This document shows, piece after piece, positions 14,668 through 22,410 of a DNA stretch of 27,180 nt. The stretch is from Porticoccaceae bacterium (lineage in GTDB: Bacteria; Pseudomonadota; Gammaproteobacteria; Pseudomonadales; Porticoccaceae): positions 1-27,180 of the forward strand of contig JAFMBU010000008.1 of assembly GCA_017858295.1 (NCBI GenBank), read 5' to 3'. Both the position numbers and the translations under genes were made by a program. A model generated the notes under the pieces. It was not told where the DNA came from. It ran no database searches and was given only the letters and a program-made list of their open reading frames with translations. The number at the start of each line of letters is the position of its first letter. Within the stretch, counting starts at the first letter, position 1.

Positions 14668-15963
14668 TTAGGCATCAAAGGCATGACGCAAAACGATAGT
14701 TTCGATTCGGTCAGGACCGGTTGAAACCACATCCACTGGGGCACCAATCAGCTCTTCGATACGAGTGATATAGGCACGGGCAGCAGCTGGCAAAGCATCA
14801 ATATTTTGCGCACCTACAGTGACATCAGTCCAGCCCGGCATGGTTTCATAGACTGGTGTGATCGCCTCAAAGTCATCGGCATGAGTAGGAATACCCGCAT
14901 CACTGCCATCGCTGTGAATATAACCAACACAGATATTAATTTCTTCTAAACCGTCCAACACATCGAGCTTAGTCAGACAGATGCCTGAGATACTATTGAT
15001 CAGCACTGCCTGGCGCAGAGCAACTGCGTCAAACCAACCACAGCGGCGTTCACGACCAGTGGTAGTGCCAAACTCGTGGCCTTTTTCACCCAGGTAGGCG
15101 CCGATTTCACAGTGCAGTTCGGTGGGGAATGGGCCAGATCCAACTCTAGTGGTGTAGGCCTTGGTAATACCCAAAATATAATCTAAGTACAGTGGACCAA
15201 AACCCGTTCCGGTAGCCGCGCCGCCAGCCGTGGTGTTGGAGGACGTAACATAGGGATAAGTGCCATGATCTATATCCAGCAGTGAACCCTGGGCGCCTTC
15301 AAAGAGAATGTCGGCACCGGCTTCACGGGCGTCGTGCAAAATCTTGGTGACATCGCCTTTCATCGGCAGCAGTGCTGCAGCCCAAGCTTGCGCATCAGCA
15401 AGAGTGGCGTCGTAGTCCACTGGATCGACTTTGTAGTATTCAGTCAGAGCAAAGTTATGGTAATCAACAACCTCTTTTAACTTCACCGCAAAGCGCTCCA
15501 TATTGGCCAGATCACCGAGACGCAGTGCACGACGAGCCACCTTGTCTTCATAGGCGGGGCCTATACCTCGGCCAGTGGTGCCAATCTTAGCGTTGCCACG
15601 AGCGGCTTCGCGAGCCTGATCCAAAGCAATATGGTAGCTGAGGATTAACGGACAAGAGCCTGAAACTTTAAGGCGGTCACGGACCTCAATGCCGCGCTCT
15701 TCAAGCATGGTGATTTCTTTTAGAAGGGCGTCTGGCGCCACAACAACGCCATTGCCAATCACGCAAGTGACGTGAGGGCGCAAGATACCGGAGGGTATAA
15801 GGTGCAGTGCAGTTTTCTTACCATCGATAACCAGTGTATGACCGGCGTTGTGACCCCCTTGAAAACGTGCCACCACTGTTGCTTTATCAGTTAATAAATC
15901 AACGATCTTACCCTTGCCTTCGTCCCCCCATTGGGAACCAAGAATAACGACATTTCTACCCAT
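14668..15963 (-). CDS. purA: Adenylosuccinate synthetase
   Basis: A 431-residue cytoplasmic enzyme, normal for the family. It joins IMP and aspartate using GTP to make adenylosuccinate, the committed step to AMP. Visible motifs are GSQWGDEGKGKIVD (9-22; catalytic Asp and GTP loop), GGHNAGHTL with the catalytic His, TTGRGIGPAYEDK, FEGAQGSLLDIDHGTYP, and TTTGRERRCGWFD, in the usual order. It is last in the hisZ-purA pair, 52 bp after hisZ, and is closed by a strong terminator. The ATG at 15963 has no clear ribosome site but matches the conserved N terminus. Confidence 0.98.
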   Translation of the reverse strand: MGRNVVILGSQWGDEGKGKIVDLLTDKATVVARFQGGHNAGHTLVIDGKKTALHLIPSGILRPHVTCVIGNGVVVAPDALLKEITMLEERGIEVRDRLKVSGSCPLILSYHIALDQAREAARGNAKIGTTGRGIGPAYEDKVARRALRLGDLANMERFAVKLKEVVDYHNFALTEYYKVDPVDYDATLADAQAWAAALLPMKGDVTKILHDAREAGADILFEGAQGSLLDIDHGTYPYVTSSNTTAGGAATGTGFGPLYLDYILGITKAYTTRVGSGPFPTELHCEIGAYLGEKGHEFGTTTGRERRCGWFDAVALRQAVLINSISGICLTKLDVLDGLEEINICVGYIHSDGSDAGIPTHADDFEAITPVYETMPGWTDVTVGAQNIDALPAAARAYITRIEELIGAPVDVVSTGPDRIETIVLRHAFDA

Positions 15964-16015
15964 AATAATGCTTGCTCGTAAAGATAATGATTAGGCTGCC
16001 TAAAATTTTTAAACG

Positions 16016-17194
16016 TTAGGACAGCTTTTGAATAATCCAAGAACCGTTCTGCTCCACTAGAGCGCGGTCACAATTTAGTTCGCTGTAGTCAACCAGTTGC
16101 CCGGCAAAACCCTGCACAACTCGCTCACCCTGTGATCGCAAAGCTGCGATCTCAGTTGCCACTGCCGGGTCGCTGCTATGGGCGACAAAGATACCCAACT
16201 TAGCGATTTGTTTAGTGGCACTTTGACTGACCAGAGATTTTAGGTTGCAGGCAAATCCGGTGGCCGGACGCGGGCGGCCAAAGGCCTCACCTACGTGATC
16301 ATAGCGCCCACCATTACCCAGCGCCTTGCCATACCCCTGAACATAGGCGGCAAACACCACCCCTGTGTGATAGTGGTAGCCAGGCAGTTCGCCAAGATCC
16401 AGATAGACGGTGACATTGCGCTCGGCAATCGCCGCGACAATTTCTTCCAACTGCGCCACTGCGGCCAATACGGCTGCTGGTGCCCCAGCTAATTTCTCAC
16501 GGGCAGCTGCCAACACTTCGACACTGCCAGCCAGGCTTGGCAATACATTTAACCAACCGGCCAACTGCGGATCGCTGATATTGGACTCAATCCACTGAGC
16601 TAATTCTCGAGCGGCTTTGCGCTGAACTAAATCAAACAGCTGAGCTTCGCTGTCGGCACTGAGGCCAGCATCGGCCAAGAGACCACGGAAGATATCCACA
16701 TGGCCTAAATCCAGATGCACGTTTTCAACACCAGCGCTGCTGATGCTCTCTAATAAGAGTTCGATAACTTCTATATCTGCGGCCACTGTGGCTTCACCAA
16801 ATAACTCGACACCAATGGAGATCGGCGTGCGTGACTCCAGCGGACCACGGGGGCGAGTATGTAAAACCGTACCTGCGTAACAGAGTCGGCTGGGGCCTTC
16901 GCGACGCAGACTGTGGGCATCCATTCTCGCGGTTTGCGGTGTGATGTCGGCACGAATGCCCATCATGCGACCACTTAACTGATCGGTGATACGGAAGGTC
17001 ATCAGATCTAAATCGGAGCCGGAACCGCTGAGTAGCGAATCGGTAAACTCGACCATGGGCGGGATCACCAGGTCATAGCCCCAACAGTTGTAGATATCGA
17101 GAAGCTGACGTCGCAGATGCTCGACAACCTGAGCGCGCTCCGGAAGCACCTCATCGACACCGTCTGGCAATAACCAACGATCTGCAATTGTCAT
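16016..17194 (-). CDS. hisZ: ATP phosphoribosyltransferase regulatory subunit HisZ
   Basis: A 392-residue paralogue of histidyl-tRNA synthetase that lacks its anticodon-binding domain. DRWLLPDGVDEVLP opens the catalytic-like fold, with GYDLVIPPMVEFTDSLL, TFRITDQLSG and IRADITPQTARMDAH (motif 2 region) and GGRYDHVGEAFGRPRPATGF (motif 3 region) following. HisZ does not charge tRNA; it forms a hetero-octamer with short HisG and gives histidine feedback control of the first step of histidine synthesis. The genome should thus encode a short HisG, not present here. The adjacent purA, also using purine precursors, is a usual neighbour. Confidence 0.96.
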   Translation of the reverse strand: MTIADRWLLPDGVDEVLPERAQVVEHLRRQLLDIYNCWGYDLVIPPMVEFTDSLLSGSGSDLDLMTFRITDQLSGRMMGIRADITPQTARMDAHSLRREGPSRLCYAGTVLHTRPRGPLESRTPISIGVELFGEATVAADIEVIELLLESISSAGVENVHLDLGHVDIFRGLLADAGLSADSEAQLFDLVQRKAARELAQWIESNISDPQLAGWLNVLPSLAGSVEVLAAAREKLAGAPAAVLAAVAQLEEIVAAIAERNVTVYLDLGELPGYHYHTGVVFAAYVQGYGKALGNGGRYDHVGEAFGRPRPATGFACNLKSLVSQSATKQIAKLGIFVAHSSDPAVATEIAALRSQGERVVQGFAGQLVDYSELNCDRALVEQNGSWIIQKLS

Positions 17195-17264
17195 GAATCT
17201 TTTTCAACCTCTAGCTTTGAAACGTTTTTACTCTAAATTAACACTTAGGTATAAGCGAGCTAAC

Positions 17265-17450
17265 TCAGCGCAAGAAAAATAGGGCTATGGCACCAATCGC
17301 CATACTTAAAAAGCCGATACGGCGCATTTGGCTATCATCGACTGTGGCTATCACCTCGACCATACCGCGCCATCTCGATGGAGACAGAAAGGGAATAATT
17401 CCCTCCAACACCAACATCAAGCAAATTGCTGTACCTATATCTTTAAGCAT
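17265..17450 (-). CDS. yjeT: DUF2065 (YjeT-like) small membrane protein
   Basis: A 61-residue protein with two hydrophobic helices, about 5-23 (containing LMLVLEGIIPFLSP) and 44-61 (containing RIGFLSMAIGAIALFFL), joined by a short loop with the conserved SRWR motif. This is the pattern of the DUF2065/YjeT family, whose function is unknown. It regularly sits between hflC and hisZ or purA. Here a terminator separates it from hflC, so it probably starts the hisZ-purA transcript from a promoter in 17451-17501 that I could not define. Confidence 0.9.
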   Translation of the reverse strand: MLKDIGTAICLMLVLEGIIPFLSPSRWRGMVEVIATVDDSQMRRIGFLSMAIGAIALFFLR

Positions 17451-17501
17451 AATTATGACAACCCGCTATAAATCTCACCTAAATAGGCACCAAATCGGCA
17501 C

Positions 17502-17527
17502 AAAAAAACCGGGACAAACCCGGTTTT
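17502..17527 (-). terminator. Intrinsic terminator after hflC
   Basis: On the minus strand AACCGGG, loop TTTGT, CCCGGTT, running into seven T in total. It lies about 110 bp past the hflC stop and closes the long operon. Because the stem is flanked by A on the other side, it may also work weakly on the plus strand, where nothing is transcribed. Confidence 0.9.
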
Positions 17528-17563
17528 GAGATTTTAGCAAAGTCACCATCAATGTGGCAGGAG

Positions 17564-17615
17564 TTTTTACGCTAATTAGATTTTAAAGCCATAAACAGTC
17601 TAACTAGCGTAAAAA
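17564..17615 (-). repeat. 17-bp near-perfect inverted repeat in the hflC 3' region
   Basis: Arms 17564-17580 and 17599-17615 match at 16 of 17 positions around an 18-nt loop. In minus-strand RNA the odd pair is G-U, so the stem is continuous. It lies between the hflC stop and the terminator and has no T-run of its own after it. Confidence 0.75.
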
Positions 17616-17638
17616 ACATCCAACCGGCACAGGACCGA

Positions 17639-18508
17639 TTATTTGCCGTCTTGGTTTTGCAAGTACTTAAAGAAGTCACTGTCCGGTGCCACAAGCATCA
17701 CGTCACCCTTATTGGAAAACGAGTTCTTGTAAGCATTGAGACTGCGCACAAAGGAGTAGAACTCCGGATCCTGCTGATAGGCTTCGGCATATATGCCTGC
17801 TGCTTCAGCATCTCCAGTACCGCGCAGCTGTTCCGCATCACGATAGGCGTTGGCCAGCTCAATGGTGCGTTCACGATCTGCAGAGGCACGAATCCGCTCA
17901 GCTTTTTCCTTACCAGTGGAACGCAATTCCGTCGCCTCTTTCTCTCGCTCAGCGGTCATACGTCTAAATACCTGGCTGCTCACTTCCTGAGGAAGGTCAA
18001 TTCGCTTAACCCGCACATCCACGACTTCAATACCCAGACTGCCGAGTACTGACTCATTGAGATCAGAAGTAATATCTTCCATCAGCGCATCGCGCTCACC
18101 GGAGACCACCTCATGGAGAGTACGAGTACCAAACTGGTTGCGCAGTCCGTTGTTGACACGATTGGCCAGACGGTTGCGCGCCACAGTCTCAACGCCACCA
18201 GTGGCCTTGTAGTACGTCTCAACATTGGCAATGCGCCACTTGGCATAGGAGTCAACGATCAAACGTTTCTTCTCAACAGTGAAGAAACTGGCTGGCTGCG
18301 CATCTACGGTCAACACTCGCGCATCAAACAGACGGACATCATCTGCGAAAGGCAGTTTGACGTGCAGGCCCGGCTGAATATCCGCCTCAATCAAACGTCC
18401 AAAGCGCAACTTTACACCGCGTTCGGTTTCGCTAACCACATAGAGTGTGCTGCTGGCCACGACCAGCAAAAGAGCGAAGACCATTACCGACTTTAATAAA
18501 TTGCTCAT
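17639..18508 (-). CDS. hflC: HflC, subunit of the FtsH-regulating HflKC complex
   Basis: A 289-residue SPFH/prohibitin-family membrane protein. The N-terminal helix (about 5-25, LKSVMVFALLLVVASSTLYV) anchors it with the rest in the periplasm. VVSETERGVKLRFGRLIEAD and PGLHVKLPFADDV are typical of HflC, and residues 175-235 form a charged coiled coil. With HflK it assembles a large cage around FtsH and modulates degradation of membrane proteins. Its ATG overlaps the hflK stop by four bases (ATGA), indicating translational coupling. Confidence 0.97.
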   Translation of the reverse strand: MSNLLKSVMVFALLLVVASSTLYVVSETERGVKLRFGRLIEADIQPGLHVKLPFADDVRLFDARVLTVDAQPASFFTVEKKRLIVDSYAKWRIANVETYYKATGGVETVARNRLANRVNNGLRNQFGTRTLHEVVSGERDALMEDITSDLNESVLGSLGIEVVDVRVKRIDLPQEVSSQVFRRMTAEREKEATELRSTGKEKAERIRASADRERTIELANAYRDAEQLRGTGDAEAAGIYAEAYQQDPEFYSFVRSLNAYKNSFSNKGDVMLVAPDSDFFKYLQNQDGK

Positions 18509-19635
18509 CGTCTTCTCTCCATAGATGTGGGCTCGACGTTACGCTGCAACTTCTCAAGCACTTGGTTAGTAATTCGATCAATCATTTGGCCATTGCCTTC
18601 ATCGGATCTAAGCTTCGACTGAGTGCCCTGTTGAATCAACTTATCCAATGGCAGATAGAGCATATTATTGCCACTCTCAGTGTCCACCAGAATCTTAGTG
18701 CTGTTCATCATGACGTTCTCAACCGCGTCTATATAGAGACGATCGCGAGTCACCTTTGGCGCTTTGGCGTACTCTATATACAGGTTAGTAAAGCGCTGAG
18801 CTTCACCCTCTGCCTTCGAGACTACCTGAGACTTATAAGCACCGGCCTCTTCACGCATACGCTGAGCGGCACCACGAGCTTCAGGAATAATACCGTTGGA
18901 ATAGGACTGGGCTTCGTTGACCAAGCGCTCCAAATCTTCCCGGGCCTTGATCACGTCATCGTAGGCAGACTTGACCTCGTTCGGTGGTCGCGCCTCTTCG
19001 ATGTTGATCTTCACCACGTTGATTCCGCTTCTATAGTTGTTGAGCAAAATCTGTAGCTTTTCAGCGGTCGAAATAGCAATCTGTTCACGGCCAGTGGAGA
19101 TAACCCCATCTAAACCTGTGCTGCCGACCACATGGCGCAGGGCGCTGTCAGTGGCATGTTTGAGACTGGTCTCTGGATCGCGAATATTGAGTACAAAAGC
19201 CTTGGCATCTTCGATGTTGTACTGGACAGTCAGGGATATCTCGACAATATTTTCATCCTGAGTCAGCATCAAACCGCGAGCGGAGTACTGCCGCTCTTCG
19301 GTCACACGCACAGTGTAAACCTTATCGATTAGTTTGGGATTCCACTGCAGGCCAGAACCCAGCGTGTCGTGGTATTTGCCCAGACGCAAGACAACTGCCT
19401 GCTCTTTCTCATCCACCTGGTAGAAACCCATGAGTCCCCAGAGTACCAGAAGTACTATGGCCACTACTGGAAGTAAACTTTTGCCATCAGGGCCGCCAGA
19501 TCCATTTGATCCACCGCCGAAACTGCTGAATTTTTTCTTCAGTTGATTGAGCGCTTCATCGAGATCTGGCGGGCCATCATTGCCGCGCTTTCCACCCCAA
19601 GGGTCCTTGCCACCACCCGGTTCATTCCAGGCCAT
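18505..19635 (-). CDS. hflK: HflK, subunit of the FtsH-regulating HflKC complex
   Basis: A 376-residue SPFH-domain protein. The N terminus starts MAWNEPGGGKDPWGGKRGN, the Gly-rich cytoplasmic tail usual for HflK, then one transmembrane helix (about 53-72, LLPVVAIVLLVLWGLMGFY) and the SPFH domain opening VDEKEQAVVLRLGKYH. A coiled coil with EARGAAQRMREEAGAYK follows. The start has a GGAG site eight nt away. It is co-transcribed after hflX across an 87-bp gap that holds a bulged hairpin. Confidence 0.97.
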   Translation of the reverse strand: MAWNEPGGGKDPWGGKRGNDGPPDLDEALNQLKKKFSSFGGGSNGSGGPDGKSLLPVVAIVLLVLWGLMGFYQVDEKEQAVVLRLGKYHDTLGSGLQWNPKLIDKVYTVRVTEERQYSARGLMLTQDENIVEISLTVQYNIEDAKAFVLNIRDPETSLKHATDSALRHVVGSTGLDGVISTGREQIAISTAEKLQILLNNYRSGINVVKINIEEARPPNEVKSAYDDVIKAREDLERLVNEAQSYSNGIIPEARGAAQRMREEAGAYKSQVVSKAEGEAQRFTNLYIEYAKAPKVTRDRLYIDAVENVMMNSTKILVDTESGNNMLYLPLDKLIQQGTQSKLRSDEGNGQMIDRITNQVLEKLQRNVEPTSMERRR

Positions 19636-19664
19636 AAGTATTCTCCAAATTAAGTAATTGTCTT

Positions 19665-19693
19665 ACCGGCGTCTAAACTATTTTAGCGCCGGC
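19665..19693 (-). repeat. Bulged hairpin between hflX and hflK
   Basis: On the minus strand GCCGGCG pairs with CGCCGGT and CTAAA with TTTAG around ATAG, with one bulged A: a 12-pair stem. No T-run follows, so it is not an intrinsic terminator. It may be an RNA processing or stability element. Confidence 0.6.
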
Positions 19694-19722
19694 ATAATTC
19701 TAAAGCCTTTGGCTTCAACTAG

Positions 19723-21018
19723 CTACAGTGTGGCCAAATCGTCTAAATCCATCCCTGAACTCTTAATCAAGCGCAAGAAGTCGATCTCCGCAAGCTTGAC
19801 CTCTAGGTTGATCCAACCGTTTTCATCCACCTGCTCATCTAATACGGCTTTATGGCTATAAAGGGATGCACGCAGAGCCCCCTGATCCGGCTTTAGACGC
19901 AGGGTTTTGTGGACAAACTGTCCTGGCAAACGCTCTGCAACCGCCTGCAGTAATAAATCTAGGCCATCATTATTCAGTGCCGACAGCCAAACTGCCACTG
20001 GCTGACCCTCGGCATTGCGATCAATCCGAGCGCTAAAGTCCTCGAGCAGATCAACCTTGTTGTAGACCATTAGGGTCGGCAATTTATGGGCATCAATTTC
20101 TTTAAGTACTTCTTCAACGCGCTTGATATTGGTAGCGCGATCTTCCGCCGCTGCATCAACAACATGCAAAAGCAATGTTGCGTTAGCCGCTTCTTCTAAG
20201 GTGGCGCGAAAGGCATCCACCAAGCGGTGGGGTAAATGACTGATAAAGCCCACGGTGTCGGCAAACACCACCTGGCCCTGCTCCGGAACTTCAAGCTTGC
20301 GCATGGTCGGATCAAGAGTGGCAAATAATTGGTTGGCGACAAACACATCGGACTGAGTGAGGTTATTAAACAACGTAGACTTGCCGGCGTTGGTATAGCC
20401 TACTAATGAAACTGCAGGCACCTCTGCTCGGACTCTGGCACGACGTCCCTGAGCACGCTGTTTTCGCACTTTTAACAGACGACCCTGAATCGATTTAATG
20501 CGATCCCGGACCATGCGGCGATCAGATTCCAGCTGAGTTTCACCGGGACCACGCATACCTATGCCGCCCCGTTGACGCTCCAAATGCGTCCAACCGCGCA
20601 CCAGTCGTGTCGACAGATGCTGCAGCTGGGCCAGTTCCACTTGCAACTTGCCCTCGTGGGTTCGCGCCCGCTGGGCAAAGATATCGAGAATCAGACCGGT
20701 ACGATCGAGCACCCGACACTTGAGTTCGGCTTCAATATTGCGCTCTTGGCTGGGGGATAGATTGTGATTAAAGATAACCAGTTCGGCACAGTGGCTATTA
20801 ACCGCCGCTGCAATTTCTTCGAGCTTGCCGGTGCCGACAAATAACTTAGCGTGGGGGGCGGAGCGGGAGCCAGTGATAAATTCCACTGGATCGCCGCCCG
20901 CAGATAGGACTAATTCTTCAAACTCTCTCGGGTCTTCAGGTTCGGACTCACTCTGCAGTTTAAGGTGAACAAGAATCGCGCGCTCCCCAAATTCAGGACG
21001 TTCAAAAAATAATGTCAC
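19723..21018 (-). CDS. hflX: HflX ribosome-rescue GTPase
   Basis: A 431-residue GTPase. The N-terminal HflX domain (LFFERPEFGERAILVHLKL) is followed by a helical linker with RGWTHLERQRGGIGMRGPGE, characteristic of HflX. The GTPase domain shows VSLVGYTNAGKSTLFNN (204-219), FADTVGFISHLP and YNKVDLL. HflX splits stalled 70S ribosomes under heat or antibiotic stress. The start is GTG at 21018, five bp after the hfq stop. The C terminus matches the usual length. Confidence 0.97.
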   Translation of the reverse strand: MTLFFERPEFGERAILVHLKLQSESEPEDPREFEELVLSAGGDPVEFITGSRSAPHAKLFVGTGKLEEIAAAVNSHCAELVIFNHNLSPSQERNIEAELKCRVLDRTGLILDIFAQRARTHEGKLQVELAQLQHLSTRLVRGWTHLERQRGGIGMRGPGETQLESDRRMVRDRIKSIQGRLLKVRKQRAQGRRARVRAEVPAVSLVGYTNAGKSTLFNNLTQSDVFVANQLFATLDPTMRKLEVPEQGQVVFADTVGFISHLPHRLVDAFRATLEEAANATLLLHVVDAAAEDRATNIKRVEEVLKEIDAHKLPTLMVYNKVDLLEDFSARIDRNAEGQPVAVWLSALNNDGLDLLLQAVAERLPGQFVHKTLRLKPDQGALRASLYSHKAVLDEQVDENGWINLEVKLAEIDFLRLIKSSGMDLDDLATL

Positions 21019-21023
21019 TCTAG

Positions 21024-21311
21024 TTAGTAGTCATCAGCGTAGTTTCCGCCGTCATTATCAAAGCCGCCCTGAGCAGCAGTTCCCGCTGCGCCAGCAGTCG
21101 GCAATTTAACTACACGTGAAGGAACAATTGTAGATATAGCGTGCTTGTAGACCATTTGGCTAACAGTGTTTTTTAGCAGCACTACAAACTGATCGAATGA
21201 TTCTACCTGTCCCTGTAGTTTGATTCCGTTGACCAAAAAGATCGATACCGGGATGCGTTCTTTCCTTAACACATTAAGAAAAGGGTCTTGTAAGTTATGC
21301 CCTTTTGACAT
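21024..21311 (-). CDS. hfq: RNA chaperone Hfq
   Basis: A 95-residue Sm-like protein. MSKGHNLQDPFLNVLRKERI with the proximal-face Gln and Phe, then FLVNGIKLQGQVESFDQFVV (Sm1) and MVYKHAISTIVPSR (Sm2 with the YKH motif), gives the hexamer that pairs small RNAs with mRNAs. The C-terminal tail (about 70-95) is short, Gly/Ala-rich and ends acidic (DNDGGNYADDY), as in Pseudomonas-type Hfq. GGAG lies eight nt before the ATG. A candidate promoter and dyad lie in the 105-bp gap after miaA. Confidence 0.98.
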   Translation of the reverse strand: MSKGHNLQDPFLNVLRKERIPVSIFLVNGIKLQGQVESFDQFVVLLKNTVSQMVYKHAISTIVPSRVVKLPTAGAAGTAAQGGFDNDGGNYADDY

Positions 21312-21342
21312 TTATACTTCTCCTTATTAATAAAATAAAGCC

Positions 21343-21371
21343 GCTATTCCAGCAGCAAAAATGCAAGTCAA
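21343..21371 (-). promoter_or_regulatory. Candidate hfq promoter
   Basis: On the minus strand TTGACT, a 17-nt spacer and AATAGC. The -35 box is a 5/6 match, the -10 weaker. It sits inside the dyad GCAAGTCAA/TTGACCTGC (21363-21382), which could be an operator. hfq often has its own promoter after miaA. Confidence 0.35.
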
Positions 21372-21416
21372 ACTTGACCTGCAACTAAATCAACAACATT
21401 GGCCGTCAATCTCTCA

Positions 21417-22406
21417 TTAACTTTCCATGTTCCCTGAGTATATGGGCGCTGCGGGCAGTTTTTTCAAGGCCAATTGACAAATATTATTGACCGACAGTAG
21501 TTCCGTCTCATTATCCACCTGTATTTCGCAGCTGGCGGGCCAGTTTCTCAGCCAGGTAATCTGCCGCTTCGCCAGCTGGCGGGTTGCAATAATACCTTTT
21601 TCAACCGCCTCATCTAAGCTGCACTGTCCCTGCAAGTGCTGCCACAGCTGACGATAGCCGACTGAACGGATCGCCGGCAGGTCTTCATGGAGATCGCCGC
21701 GCTGAAAAAGCCTGCGGACTTCCGCCTCAAACCCAGATTCCATCATTCTACGGAATCGAAGGTCTATACGATTATGAATGAGCTTCCGATTATTTGGTAG
21801 CAAAGCAATTTGCTTAATCGCGTAAGCTTCGGCAACACCACCAACATTTGGTTCACTGCGCAGTACCGACATAGGGACACCGCTGATTCTATACACTTCC
21901 AGCGCTCGCTGAATACGCTGAGAGTGATTGGGGTGCAAACTGGCTGCGCTCTCGGGATCCACAGCACGCAGTTGCTCGTGCACCGAAGCCCAGCCAAAGT
22001 CATCGGCGTGCTTGAGTATCTCGGCGCGAATATCGGCGTCAGCTGGCGGCATATCCGAGAGCCCTTCAAGTAGCGCTTTAAAATAGAGCATGGTGCCACC
22101 AACCAATAATGGGATCTTACCTCTGCTGCTAATCTCGGCCATCTCGCGGGTCGCATCGGCAATAAAATCCGCCGCCGAATAGCTTTCCAAAGGATCTAGG
22201 ATATCAATTAGGCGATGGGGAGCCGCTGCAAGAGTTGCCTTATCCGGCTTGGCGCTGCCAATATCTAGCTGTCGATATATCTGCGCCGAGTCCACATTAA
22301 TCAGTTCAACCGGCAGATGCGCCTGCAAGGCTATGGCTAAATCGGTCTTGCCACTGGCGGTGGGCCCCATAACGAAGATCGCGGATGGCCGCTCTGTGCT
22401 TGCCAC
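21417..22406 (-). CDS. miaA: tRNA dimethylallyltransferase
   Basis: A 329-residue enzyme that adds an isopentenyl group from DMAPP to A37 of tRNAs reading U-starting codons. The P-loop is GPTASGKTDLA (14-24), then INVDSAQIYRQLDIGSAKP, PHRLIDILDP and VGGTMLYFKALLEG, in the family order. Late in the protein RSVGYRQLWQHLQG and TRQLAKRQITWLRNW match tRNA-binding motifs. The start is GTG at 22406, four nt after the mutL stop, with AGAGGG ten nt before it inside mutL. Confidence 0.97.
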   Translation of the reverse strand: MASTERPSAIFVMGPTASGKTDLAIALQAHLPVELINVDSAQIYRQLDIGSAKPDKATLAAAPHRLIDILDPLESYSAADFIADATREMAEISSRGKIPLLVGGTMLYFKALLEGLSDMPPADADIRAEILKHADDFGWASVHEQLRAVDPESAASLHPNHSQRIQRALEVYRISGVPMSVLRSEPNVGGVAEAYAIKQIALLPNNRKLIHNRIDLRFRRMMESGFEAEVRRLFQRGDLHEDLPAIRSVGYRQLWQHLQGQCSLDEAVEKGIIATRQLAKRQITWLRNWPASCEIQVDNETELLSVNNICQLALKKLPAAPIYSGNMES

Positions 22407-22410
22407 GCGA

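Noticed and set aside
18445..19056. Plus-strand frame of 203 residues across hflC and hflK
   Set aside because: It lies wholly antisense to two well-supported genes and shows no family motif.
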